From Malaya genurostris (taxonomy: Eukaryota > Arthropoda > Insecta > Diptera > Culicidae): 64,000 nt of DNA. Position numbers and translations under genes: made by a program. The first letter of the stretch is position 1. Every line of letters starts with the position of its first letter. The stretch covers positions 345,123,879 to 345,187,878 of the forward strand of contig NC_080571.1 of NCBI RefSeq assembly GCF_030247185.1, in the 5' to 3' direction. Shown here piece by piece: positions 1 through 11,760 of the stretch. The notes under the pieces are model-generated. The model was given only the letters and a program-made list of their open reading frames with translations. It did no database searches and was not told where the DNA came from.

Positions 1-1361
1 ATTTGGCTTCTCCAATCATTGTAAAAAACTGAACTTAGTCATGGCGGCTTTACGTCAAACAAACTAAAATTAAAAAATCGTTAATATATATGATTTAAAT
101 AAACATTTCATATTCCATTCAAATACAACATGTATTGTTGCTTTAAGAGTCGTTTTCAGATTGAAAGGATTTTTTTCGAAAAAAACTTTACATAGAGATA
201 AATCCAGAATAACCTAAAAATAGGTTTGAAGAAAACCGATTTACTATTGAAAATAACTGTTTTTTTCTCCGTGTGCAGTCTTCACATAGCTTCACAACCA
301 ATCGAGTGTACTCAGTAGTTCAGCATTTTTTCGAAAAATTTTAAAATGGTTTTTGCGACTTTTTCCGTGCGAATTTTAAAAATTATGCGTGTTTCTAGTT
401 TTGTCCTCGAAATATGCGAAGCTTTGAGATATTGTGTAATCTCGCATGTTTTTTTTTAAATTGACTTGGACAAAAAATCAAAAATAAAATCTTCTACACA
501 ATACCAGATTTCGACGTTTGATGTATTTCTAAAACATTTGGTATCGGAAATCTCAAAAATTTATCAAGTCCCAAAGTTGTTATTTGGAAATTGTTTCTAG
601 GTCACTAATAATAATAATCCATCAATTTTTAAAATATCTGACAAACAAAAATTTTCCTTTGTTTTCCAATTTTTATGCAAATTTTCAAAGTAACACGCTT
701 GCGAAGCGAATTTTCGAGGTTATATGGTGTTATTTTTTTCAATTTATTCCGCTAATGAGAGAAAAGTTTCAAAACAGCTCAAAATTCAATAAAAAGAAGT
801 CAAACAATCGGCAGTTTTTTGTTCCGTACAGCTAGAGGAGTGAAATCTAGGTAGGCCTTTTCTTTTGGTTTTCAGCACATTCAACCAGTTTTGTTTATGT
901 TTTCGCCCATTCAGATTTGATTTGGAATGCATTAATTTTGTCTCGTGGCTTCGTCAACGTCAATAATATCATTGACGCTCCTGGACGCACTCAGGTTAGT
1001 ACCATACGGATCTAGCTGCGAATGAAATTATGACCGATTATTTGCGCCGATTTTGATTCAACAGATGATGAATCGTTCGGCGAACTGACCGACAAATTGA
1101 CTCGATGAAAGCTTTTCGTGAGATAACCAATAAATCACTTCTCGCTTTAACTTCCGTCGTTTTGCCGGGAAATAATAACAAATCACAGATAAACATACGT
1201 GACAGTTTTGCAATGCTTGACCAATTGGTTATTGTCTTGAAAACGCAATGTTTGTTCAGTGAAGCAAAGGAAATGTAAGCACTAAATTTAAGATATTTTT
1301 TTTTCTATTGGTAGAGTTTGATATCCAAGTGTCTTTTCACCCGGTTTACTTAGTAGTAACA

Positions 1362-1386
1362 ACAGCAGCAGCAGCAGCAGCAACAG
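1362..1386. repeat. (CAG/CAA)n microsatellite
   Basis: About eight consecutive CAG or CAA triplets. No convincing coding exon surrounds them. Confidence 0.85.
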
Positions 1387-1479
1387 GAAGCAGATTACGA
1401 TCTTCCGTTGTTTGCGATTTTCCCACAAGCTTCGGTTCCATACTAGCTGGTGGGGTTCCAATTTGTCACTCAGGCGCAA

Positions 1480-1504
1480 ACGAATGAACGAACGAACGAA
1501 CGAA
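1480..1504. repeat. (CGAA)n microsatellite
   Basis: About six tandem copies of the tetranucleotide CGAA, one with a T substitution. Confidence 0.8.
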
Positions 1505-4376
1505 TAATTGCAAGCGCCCATAGAGGCGGAAGTACCCCGACAATGTAATATCTCCAACGGGGTTTTATGCTGTTTCCGTCGTACACTTTACCCGGCGACA
1601 TTGTTGCAGTGACGATTGATGGGGTGTTCACAAATCAAGAACAAAAATTTCACCTCTCAAAACCACTATGTGTTTATATCTTCTTGGTCTTCAGTTTATA
1701 AGGCAAGTTCTGTTAAAAAAAATTACTTGATCTGTTAATGTAGAAAGTTTTCCAGCGATTTAATTGTGATACTATAGAAATTAGCCTAGATTGACAGTTC
1801 AATGAAAAGTATGCTGATTTTACTCTCGATCTGAAAGGGTTTTTAGTGTCATATACAGTGTACATGAACGGTGCACTGTTCAATTGGGTTTCAAATTTAA
1901 ATAGATGTCTCTGAGTGAATTTTAATGAAACGGTTTATGACGGATCATATTTTGAACTATATTTTGCATTTAGTTTTATACAAAAATATCGCCAATGGGA
2001 TCATACTTAGAATAACAATTTTCAATTGCGTTCGAGCATCATGGAGGACAGGACTGCTAACACTTATCTGCTGCTGCTACGAATATGTATACAACAAATT
2101 ACTCAATTGTCAGTCTCGTGCACAACCGGACCTTGAATCTTCGCTAGCCTTCCATTCTGATCGCGAAACACCGCCACAGGCATGACACGGGCGAAACGGG
2201 GGCCTCTGACAGTAATGAGACTGTCTATAAATCACAACCCATTTGTGTACAATCATCACACTTAGCCTATGAATACAACAAATACCGGCAATCACCGGTG
2301 AAATGATCTGCTTGGGTGGAAAAAAAAAAACCCCATTATGATTTTGAAGAGTGCATCCAAGCATGCAAGTGTGGAGAAAGATTTGCATAAAATATAGCTA
2401 AAATTTCGAGCGAGTCTTAGGATACGGCGAATTTACGTATCGTCTCCGGTGCCATAAATCAGTGCTCTGGTTGTTGAACAGCGGAATATGGGGTTCGGTT
2501 TGAACAACGGCAACAAAAAAAACTGTGCTCTTCGTAGATGCCGTACTGAATTTATGACAAATTAATGAGATGACAGCCCTGCGGAGGGACGTTTCTCTCG
2601 AAGCTTTCCTTCAAACAAACGACTGAAAAGATACACTCGTAATTCCATCACTTCAAATTGTACTCCCTTTGAATTGATCGACTATGAATCTAGGTAAGGG
2701 CTCCCTCTTTCATCCCAGCTCCAATTTCCATCTCATTCCTTCACCTCATAACTTTGAACATTAATCATATCTTAAAACGTACCTGAACAAAACTGTGGAA
2801 CGTTTTAGAACATTTATTTTAGGTTTTGCCACACTTTCCAATTGAAAAAAATTGTTTAAAAACTTTCAACGATCGCTTTTTTCAGTCTGAAGTTTAACAA
2901 TTCATCATGTTTCTGAATATTTACTAATCAATTCGTCTCAAAACATGATCACTATTTCACATAATTACACCACTATTCAATGTTGGATGACTTTATAGTT
3001 AGTAATGTTCACTTTCCACTTGTTTATTCTACGATTAAAAACTTCTGAAATTACCTGATAAGCAATAAAAGCAATGAAAAATATGAGATGAAAATTTGCA
3101 CTTAATTCACTTGATTGCGCTTTGTTTTCATCTCATTTCGTATCGCAAGGTTGCCAAGTTTTCTCATAATGTTAAATAAAAAATAAAATTTGTTTTCTTC
3201 TTTATATTATCATCAACAAGTATTTTTTGGTATCCGTGACATTAGTTTAATTATATCATTGATGTTTATATATAAATAAAACTGTTTCGGATTCTAATAT
3301 TACCAAATAGAGCGTGTTAAATACTGATCAAATAATCATTGTGGCAAATCTAGTAGCACTGGTTTCTTTCCGCTATACGTAACCATAACACTGTTAAATG
3401 TGTGTGTTTCATCGGCTGTGCAGAGATGCCAGATATTTTCATAGACAATATGTATCTGCTCTATCTGTTTTCACTAATAAAATGAATCAAATTCAAATTC
3501 AAATCAAATTCAAATTGGTTTCAAATTTCAATATAAATGTTTATCAGTGTTCATCATCAAACATTTGCACAAAAGATTTCCATTTTAACATGTGATTTGT
3601 CCGTTGATTAATAAACTTTTAAAGAAGTACTGTAATCAATTACAGAGAGAAAAGTCTAACTTTTTACTTCTTACTTTTTATGAACCTTTACAAATCTGTA
3701 TTAAATTTAGAAAATCTGTAATCTGATTTAACGAACGCGAACGCAAAGCAAATCTCTGGCTCTACATCTGGTTTTTAGAAGGGCTAATGCCTAAATAGTA
3801 ACAATTTTTTTTTGTTTTTTTTTAATTTCCAAATAACTGCAGAGTAAAATTTTAAATTTGAAACGAAAGGTAATAAAAACGATCCAAAAAATTTTAAACG
3901 TCGAAATGATTCCAAACTGTTATTTTTTTAAATATCGTGTGTTGTGTCATAGTTGGCATCAGGCCCTTTTTAAGGAAAATTCTTACATTTGAACCTGAGA
4001 GTGTAATAGTGCAATATTTTGGTTTTGATTGCTGTCGCCATTGCTAATTTATGGGATGAATAAAGGACCAACGATAGGATGAATACAAAACCTTTGAGAT
4101 GAAATTAGGAGCACAGTAGCGAACATATCAGAAGTGTTTTTGGCTGATTTTTTAATTATTCTTTTAATTTCCAAGGAATGTGAATCAATTCCCAATGTGG
4201 AGCAAGGCGAATTAAGCAGAAATAGGAAAAAATCTAGTGATTCTGGTGGCTAAATCAGGTTTTTATGGTAACGTCCTTACAAATGAGATGAAATAGGGAG
4301 CCCTTAGCCTACTAATTTCCACGATTTGTTTCACACCGATTCAATATATGCTCTTTTCAATGTTTAGACTTCAATA

Positions 4377-4696
4377 CACTGAAGTCTTTTTTTATGCGAA
4401 TTTACGTACCTCATAAAAAAACCGCATAAAAAAAAACCGCATAACTCTGAAAATTCGCATAAAAAAAACCGCATAACTCTGAAAACTCGCATAAAAAAAA
4501 CCGCATAACTCTGAAACTTCGCATAAAAAAAGACCGCAGAAGGGTAAACCGCATAACTCTGAAAATTCGCATAAAAAAAAACCGCATAACTCTGAAACTT
4601 CGCATAAAAAAAAACCGCATAACTCTGAAAATTCGCATAAAAAAGTCGCGTAAAAAAACCGCATAAAAAAAGGCCGCATAAAAAAAGACCTCAGTG
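4377..4696. mobile_element. TA-flanked MITE with internal tandem repeat
   Basis: The ends are inverted: CACTGAAGTCTTTTTTTATG on the left and the complement of AAAAAAAGACCTCAGTG on the right. TA dinucleotides flank both sides (4375-4376 and 4697-4698), as expected of a Tc1/mariner-mobilised MITE. No transposase is encoded; the open frames inside are by-products of the tandem repeat. The body is a minisatellite built from words that resemble the terminal repeat (GCATAAAAAAA). A more diverged relative may lie at 50040-50455. The superfamily is inferred only from the TA flanks. Confidence 0.75.
4431..4650. repeat. ~32-bp minisatellite inside the MITE
   Basis: Six or seven tandem units of roughly 32-34 bp. 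Each consists of CCGCATAACTCTGAAA followed by TTCGCATAAAAAAA, with variable A-tract length and some AACT or AAAT alternation. Confidence 0.85.
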
Positions 4697-4898
4697 TATT
4701 TTCGTCACAAACTTTATAGGAAAACATTGCTTTCACAGTAGTTGTTTACTTGTAGGTTAAGCTTTGTCGGCGCCATAACCTAACCTTTTTTCGTTGACGC
4801 ACAGGAAATAAGGGAACAGCGTATAAACCCTGGTGAGAGACATTGACCTTCACCGAGCAGATTGAAGCTTACTTCATTTAGAATTGGAACAAACATTT

Positions 4899-5990
4899 GC
4901 TCATATTGTGGCGCTCCTGGTGGACGGATTTGGATGTTCTTGGAGCCCACGTGTCGGGAATTTTGTCAGCTTCACGTATGATTTTTGACATTCCACAAAT
5001 CGACTGTACTTTGTAAACAATCAACATGGAAGCCGAAAGAAGGAAAAAATTGTGCACAGTTATTTGGAAAATCCATTGTGGTCTGCATCTAGGCTAGCTA
5101 AACAGCTGAAATTGCCCAGAAATACCGTATGGCGCGTTATCAAACGGTATAAGGAAACATTGACGACGATTCGGAAGCCTCAAGCCAATCGTCGGAGTGG
5201 AACTGTCGACCGGAAACTGCGTGGTAAGACTTTGAAGACGAATAAGAGGAATCCTAATCTGTCGGCCAGTGATTTGGCCAGAAAATTCGGTGCTGCCCAT
5301 AGTATCGTGAGGAGAACTCGACTCCGGGAAGGAATCAAGTCGTATCGAGCTAGCAAACAGCCAAATCGGACCATAAAACAGAATAGTGTGGTCAAAATTC
5401 GTGCTCGGAAACTATATGACCAGGTGCTGACCAAGTTCGACGGATATCTTCTGATGGACGATGAAACCTATGTCAAGGCTGACTTCGGGCAAATCCCAGG
5501 TCAAAAATTTTACTTGCCAACGGCTCGGGGGGATGTTCGAGCCAAATTTAAAATTGTTTTTGCTGATAAATTTGCAAGAAAATTTTTGATTTGGCAGGGC
5601 ATTTGCAGCTGTGGCAAAAAAAAAACGAAAGTTTTATGTACAAATAAGACAATGACAACGGAACTATACCAAAAAGAGTGTCTCCAAAAACGAATTTTGC
5701 CGTTCATTCGATCCCACGACCATCCCGTAATGTTTTGGCTAGATTTGGCAAGCTGACGACCTGGTGGAATAAGATAGCTAAAACGATGGACGAAGAAGGT
5801 GTGCTCCGCCTAATGAGCCGTGTTACAGAAAAAATTCGAGAATTCCTTCGAAACCGTGACGAATAATTTTATCCGTATTTTTTCTTAAAAGTATGAAGAA
5901 AGCGCTACATTTTTATAAAAAAAGATCTTGAATTCAATAATAAATAACTGAAATACAGGCAATTGTCTTTGTTCCAAATCTATCTGAAGC
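4899..5990 (+). mobile_element. ITmD37E-type transposon remnant, copy 1
   Basis: The 5' noncoding part (4899-5025) is nearly the complement of 13288-13414, the 5' part of the inverted copy at 12.5-13.3 kb. That shared sequence begins GCTCATATTGTGG and fixes one likely end of the element. The right end is uncertain: after the coding region there is only AT-rich sequence to about 5990. The transposase inside is broken, so the copy cannot be autonomous. The family call rests on the DDETY and DLAS motifs of the encoded protein. Confidence 0.7.
5026..5866 (+). pseudogene. Broken ITmD37E transposase, copy 1
   Basis: The protein would be a Tc1/mariner-superfamily cut-and-paste transposase acting in the nucleus. 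The natural start is the ATG at 5026. Compared with the inverted copy, one G is missing from the run after codon 6, which shifts the frame; it is recovered from about 5052. Visible parts in order are a helix-turn-helix region (SASRLAKQLKLPRNTVWRVI), a second one (SASDLARKFGAAHSIVRR), the first catalytic Asp in LLMDDETYVKAD, WQGICSCGKK, and the second Asp in FWLDLAS. A TGA at 5754-5756 follows directly. The region with the third catalytic residue (Glu) is deleted, and the frame shifts into the C-terminal tail (TTWWNKIAKTMDEEG to NRDE, stop 5864-5866). The copy is dead. Confidence 0.85.
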
Positions 5991-6244
5991 AAGCTTTACA
6001 ATCCTTTTAATGCATATGTTTCTTTTTAGTAGCCAATCGACTCAGCTCGACGAGATCGGAAAATGTCTGTGTGTGTGCACTTTTCGAAGATATTTTCCTC
6101 GCTAAATTTGCTCAGATATGGCTGAATCGATTTTAACAAACTCATTTCGGTTCGTTTGAAAGTTACTGTCGGGTCATTGATCAAGTTCAAAGAACAAATA
6201 GCTGTGACTTATGGTTCTGGAGATATGATGGCATAAGTGACGTA

Positions 6245-6637
6245 ACCGACAAAACGCGTTGTTTTTTTTACCGCGCAAGTTTCTCGGAGATGACTGAACC
6301 GTATTTGAGCTAAATCGGATACGGGAAAAAGGGTGCTGCCCGGCGGTCAAGGTTTGAAAATTTTCGATCTTGAAAAGTCGCCACTTTCTGAGACGAAATT
6401 TTCCGAAATTTTTTTTTTCTAAATGAAACTAAATCTCGGCGTTTCATGCAATTCTAAGTACTTCGACATAACAAAAAAATATTCGATTTTGTAAATCTCA
6501 TGGTTGTTTTTCAAGATCGAAAATTTTCAAACCTTGACCGCCGGGCAGCACCCTTTCCCCGTATCCGATTTAGCTCAAATACGGCTCAGTCATCTCTGAG
6601 AAACTTGCGCGGTAAAAAAACAACGCGTTTTGTCGGT
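6245..6637. repeat. Foldback: 131-bp inverted repeat arms
   Basis: Bases 6245-6376 and 6507-6637 are reverse complements with only a few mismatches, separated by about 130 bp. The arms contain the word 'gagatgactgaacc', which I associate with a common mosquito interspersed repeat. The sequence just left of the structure (6120-6244) carries related words (gctgaatcgattttaacaaa). The outer flanks do not match, so the structure may be two inverted copies of a longer dispersed repeat. No coding content. Confidence 0.85.
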
Positions 6638-6781
6638 GTAACATTCTTTACTGAGCGGAAGAATAGGTATAAAGCCAGAAGACTAGTGTTTGATGGACAG
6701 AGTAGATGTTTGGATGTAAGGTATATCGGTCGGGTGACGGCCAGGATGTCTGACTGGCGTTTTAGAGTGACTAAAACAAGG

Positions 6782-6853
6782 TTCACAATGGCGAAATGGT
6801 AGCGCGTACGCACGAAATGCATAAGAACGCAGGTTCGAGTCCTGTCTCTGAGC
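6782..6853 (+). tRNA. Pseudo-tRNA / SINE head, Phe(GAA)-like
   Basis: Both internal Pol III promoter boxes match consensus: A box TGGCGAAATGG at 6789-6799 and B box GGTTCGAGTCC at 6832-6842. A TTTTT terminator follows at about 6860. The sequence folds as a cloverleaf. The acceptor stem has 5 of 7 pairs including one G-U, the D stem has 3 pairs, the T stem is complete, and the anticodon loop ACGAAAT gives GAA (Phe). Position 33 is C rather than U, and the acceptor and anticodon stems carry mismatches. It is therefore more likely a decayed tRNA or a tRNA-derived SINE head than a working gene. Confidence 0.55.
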
Positions 6854-8781
6854 GTATCTTTTTCCAATAAATCACCTTTTCTGTTAATTTTTCATTCATT
6901 TGGCTTCTCCAATATATGTTTCCACTCAGTCATTGCAAAAAACTACCGCTTCAAACGAATTTCCTTGTCGAAAGAAACTAACGCATCGTCTAAATCGTAC
7001 TTTACCGTTGCGTTGTTTTTTATGGCGGTCAAAAAGTGATTTCTTGTCAACATCAACTTTGAAAAGTAATTACGAAGATTTACGGTACTTGCTCGGAGTG
7101 ATAACAATGAACATGCATACACAATTAGAGTTTGACAGAAATCCTATTGACATGTGGCTTATGTGCCGTTTTTCCAACAAAAAAAAACACATGATTCGTA
7201 TCACTTATGCGAAGAAAACCGGGTACACAAATACAAACACGGAAATATACGTAAATAGGCCGAAATTTCCAATTCCACTCCATGCGCCCCCGATATTTCG
7301 GGTAGGTCTACGGTGACGGCGTGCCAATGACGTAATCGATTTCTACTATTCAACCGATTCGATCATGCTGCCCTTTGCCTTGACGCCATGCTGGGAAATT
7401 TATTATCAGCTTCCCACCGAAAACAGCGCTGGTTGTGACAGACTCACGGCAGGAAGGTTGAACAGCAGTGCAAGAATTGGAAAAAAACCCGACTCGTGTC
7501 CGGGCTACTCGATGATGGTACTCTGGAGCGGTAATGTGTTTGTTTTGATCCGCATGTCAGAATGTCGGTGGCAAGGTTGCTGGCAGATTATTTTTATCCC
7601 ACGGTCGAAGGTTGGCTGGATTGAATCGATTCGTTGGAGCCGGTCGTTTGGAAGGCGTTGATAAGAGACGAGTGTGGAGAGAGAAATATACTATATATTA
7701 CCCCGTATGCTATCAATCGACTGCGAAATCTGTTAAAACAGAAGGTCAAAATGGAATGTAAAGGCAAGGCTTTTTACTTCCAAGTAAACTTATTAAATGA
7801 ACGAAAGCTGTTTACTAGCAGGACAACAAGAAACCGACAACTGCAGGCAAACGTCTTCACAACGATGGCAGTAGGCCGATGCGAGTATGCTATTAACCAG
7901 TAATGGTAGTGTCAACAAGTCAAACAAGTGACAAATTCTCCATGACAACCAAAGGAACTGACTCGTGAGCTAGCTTTCAATAGTTGCAACCCCATTTTAT
8001 GAAGCAATCTACCACACGTTAAATGGAGCGTGCCCATAATTAATCAAGGTGACATTTGACACCCGATCTTTGGCTCCTCGTTCCTCGCCAGTCAGCGACA
8101 AAGAAAGCTACCATGCATCTCCACCGGGCTCATCTAAATATGAGTTTCATTAAGTTTAAATTGCCACCCACTTTATCAATGACAGCACACTGCAAGTGTT
8201 TCGTCGAGTCGTCGGCGAACAAGACCAGCTACTGCTGCTAATCGATAAATTAATTTCCCTTCGGAACGCAGCTTCTTCGTGCTGGTAAAAATGTGCTAGA
8301 ACCATGGTCGGGTAGAGGCAAAAATAGAATTCCATTTCCAACATCCTAGTCCACCCCCGTGTGTGAGCTTTCTTTGTGTGGTGACAGTCATCGATATGAT
8401 TCCACTGACACTACCATCAGCAGAGGAGTTGTATAGTAAAAATAGATGATAACATTGACATTCCCCCGCAGTATCGACCGGCTCCTGCGTACCAACCAAG
8501 TCGGTGTGATTTGTTATTGTTGAGATTATATGCGGTCGGTTGCTTACCTCGCCGTTGCTAGGAAGAAATTAGATCTTTATTTTTAGGCACAAAAATAAAA
8601 CTAGTAGCATTGATTTTGGTGAGTACTACGCTTACCACGGCCTGCTACGGTGACAGGCTGTTTGACAGTAGCAGGAGTTTTGTTTCTTTTTTGAACTGAA
8701 AATCGGGTCAGTTTCAAACCTGATTCATATAGCGGGTTCGTTCACATCACCACTGTTTATTACAAATTTAAGTTGGATTCA

Positions 8782-9045
8782 TTAAAAATTGAAACTTTCT
8801 CTGCCCCGTAATTTAAGGGCGTTACTCGTTGACAGGATTAACAAAACGAGTTTTGTCAAAAATATTTCGAAACCATGAAAAGCGTCGGCCTTTAACTGCC
8901 TCATAAATGCGCAGTACTGTTCGCTGTTAACGATTTTTCCATTTCCGCGGTGTGCATAATTTCGACGCCATAACCTTTCCGACCCATTGAGGTTCTGTTG
9001 TATGGATCTTGATTCTGGTTCCAAGAAACTAAAAATCCACCTAAT
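8782..9045 (-). pseudogene. Possible mariner-like transposase fragment
   Basis: Read on the minus strand, the frame gives WIFSFLEPESRSIQQ and then GKIVNSEQYCAFMRQLKADA. Mariner transposases have a W-x-x-x-x-x-PE-(S/T) block and, further on, a G-x-x-(I/V)-NS-x-x-YC-x-x-L block. The order fits, but the spacing is too short and no catalytic Asp is visible, so if real it is internally deleted. A stop lies just upstream of the first block. This is a weak, motif-only call. Confidence 0.25.
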
Positions 9046-9211
9046 TCCACATCAGTATGGCTTGGTACGCCTCCGAAATGCGCTCGCGTTCGTATATTTG
9101 GTTCGCAGTCAGCATATGAGGCTCCCTGCGGTAGTATAGTTTTTTAATGTGGAACACATTTTTGTTTTCTATATACGGGTGCAAACTAGAAACCCAAGAA
9201 AAATACACGTA

Positions 9212-9304
9212 GAAATGTGGTCAGGTTTTGAACAATTACAGCTCAGTCAATTTTGTATCAATTATTAATATTATGTCACCATTTGATTGGAAATATTTCT
9301 ACGC
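9212..9304. repeat. Small hairpin-bounded repeat
   Basis: The short inverted words CGTAGAAAT (left) and ATTTCTACG (right) bound an AT-rich 93-bp segment. The size and ends suggest a small MITE-like unit. No second copy is seen in the window. Confidence 0.35.
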
Positions 9305-11760
9305 ATTGATTTGAATGTACATGGCCATGTATTTTTAATTGTATATCATTGAAATGTTGATGAATAGCTAGCAGTGTCCTATTTTGTCTGCAAAAAATTG
9401 CCGGCATACCGGATTTCCCTGACATAGTCGATGGTTTTGAAGGAGTAAGCATCGCTCTAATTGGTCAATCGAATCAAAACCGCAGCTGTTGGAAGCACGC
9501 GAATCTATAAATAGAAGCAAAATTATAGCTAACGTTTCAGTCCTACGTGTAGCATGCCAGAAGTAGGTTGTTGCTAGACAGCAAGACAAAAAGTGCCATA
9601 AAACGATTTGAAGCTTTAACTGGTATGCTCTGATCTTGTGTCATGCAAGATCGGATGAAATTCCATGTTATGTCGTTTCGTCTGAGAAATTAACAACTAC
9701 CCCAGGGTAAATTTTGAGTGCATAAGATTAATTTCTAATTTATATAAGATGAACTCGAATGATGATGAGATAATGTTTATCGCTTCAACCAAAATCACAG
9801 AAGGATAGTAATGGTAGAGAAACGCTATAAAAATAACTGCTTGCGTACAAAACTTGAACACAAGCTTGGTGAAGAGAAGCTTAAATATCGATATCCGTTC
9901 GCAAGCATGTACAAACATATAATTGCATACATTTGGGCTATTGATGTAATTTCGTCGGCTACAAAACAAATACAAATTACGACTATTAGGTTGTTCGCAA
10001 CGCTGTTTTATTTCATATGGTCTGATCTACTTTAGATCCACAACTGAAACATGTCAATCACGACGCTGAGATTTAGTTCTATTTTTCGAGTACAAATTTA
10101 AAACAGATTTAAAACTGCTCGACGAAATTGTTTCAAATTAATGAATATTTGAAACACTGTTTTAATTTTTTTTGCGTGAGCGTCTGTTACGAAATCTGAG
10201 AGACGGGATGTCAAAGCGTCGAATGACATTTCAGAAATTATCAATATAAGCGTTAAATGTTTTGCACTGAATAATACAGTTTCATTTAGAAGCACTCCAG
10301 CTCACTATGATCTGTAAAAATATTCATATCGTTTTCGAAATCATTAATTTAGTTTGTTTGTTTCTGATTTGAAACAGTGAGGTGAATAGACACAAGACCA
10401 ATACATTTACAGAAATATATAGAACAGATTTTAAAGCTTTCCGATGAGATCGTCAAGCTCGAGTTTTATTTTTGACAGTTTTAAATTATACAACAGTATG
10501 TCATTTTAGAACAGATATCCATCACCGCGTTGCGAATAGCCTTAGAGTCTATATTCTGGGTTCGCGTGTTCGGTGTTGGTTCCTAATAAAGATCAATCTA
10601 AGCAGACTCTCGTGCATTGGCGGATTCAAAAGGGTGACGATTAATTGAAAATATCGATCATTAGAAATTTTGGTTGCCTTGTTCCACATCAATGGCTCGA
10701 ACAACCCCAGGGGCTGATCCTTGTAGTTTTTTCATCTGCAATCTCGCCCAAAAGATTTGCTCATTTGCTCGATTGGTGGCCGCCAATACATACAAATAAC
10801 TTTAGTCCAGGACTCATGGTTCCATCAACCAGCCCCGCCTCAATGCGATGTTTGCATCAAATGGATTTAAGCACATGGAAAGTAATCGACGCGCATTTAG
10901 TTTTAGTTCCAGTTTTAAAGGACAATTAATATTTTTAGATCTTGCCAATACACCAATTGTATCCATTCGATACAATTTGCATCCAATGTCATATTTCTAT
11001 TCGGTTTCTGCCATGATGGCATCGCTGTGCATTGTGGCGAGACAAAAAGAAAAAAAATCTATTTAATCCACCTAGTGGTGTAATGATGCCTTTCTCATTT
11101 TGATTTTCTTCTGTATATAATAGCAGAAATTACCCGAAATACTACAATTTAAAAAAGTTTAGAAAATATTTTTGAAGATTTCTGTTGCATAATACTGCTA
11201 CATTCATATACTGCATTTGAAAGTGAAGTGAGCTACATTTTATTACATTTAATTACTATCGTTAGTACTTCCGCAACAAAAAGCTGGATATCGCCATAGG
11301 GACATTCGGTTCATTGAACCATACACTAATATTACCTACCAATTTATTTACGGTTCTCTATGAAAATTTGAATTTTGAAAAAAATGTACTAGTAGTCGAA
11401 CTTGAATAAAATTCAGCAGATCTTTTATGGGATTATCAATGGTTGGTTTATTTTGGTTACAGACATTCATGGTCGGCAAACTAGAGAAACTAACAAGCAA
11501 ATATAAAGAGGTAGCTTATGAAACAAAATTCTTGAAACTGACAATTTTACACTAAGCACCCCACCTCCGGAAGCAGGGCTTTAAGCCAAATGAAAATTGA
11601 AATATTCTTAAGAAGTGTATCGATAAGTAGTAAGCAACATTCAAACAGTTATTACTCTGAAATGGCTTAATTTTTTGCAGCGTGTTTTGCGGTGACATGT
11701 TTGTTTACATGTCAATAACAGCTGCGCAATCGATTGGTTTCGGTACGGTTTATCGTTTCA

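Larger units (their letters stand above)
1..4370. other. AT-rich intergenic DNA, no supported gene
   Basis: No reading frame here has a recognisable domain or a plausible exon with splice signals; the open frames are short and of random composition. The first 30 bases recur near 6899-6945, where the same words are interrupted by 16 extra bases, so position 1 starts inside a dispersed repeat. A short sequence around 3412-3470 (gcagagatgccagatatttt) is related to words at 15400-15505 and to the last 80 bases of the window, which marks another dispersed family. Two microsatellites are listed separately. Confidence 0.6.
6900..11600. other. Intergenic DNA, no supported gene
   Basis: Mixed composition without a gene I can support. 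Part of 7300-8550 is less AT-rich and looks low-copy, but holds no exon with convincing splice sites. 11063-11100 carries the words CCACCTAGTGGTG and GCCTTTCTCAT, which I associate with a mosquito dispersed repeat. The words TTCCGAAGTGNNCTCGC recur, slightly varied, at about 9075, 13835 and 39970, which marks another dispersed family. Confidence 0.5.

Noticed and set aside
4392..4736. 114-codon minus-strand frame with repeated CEFSELCGFF
   Set aside because: It is a translation of the MITE minisatellite and runs through the element's ends.
5094..5434. Antisense frames over the 5-kb transposase
   Set aside because: They are shadows of the real transposase frame, which carries DDETY and DLAS motifs.
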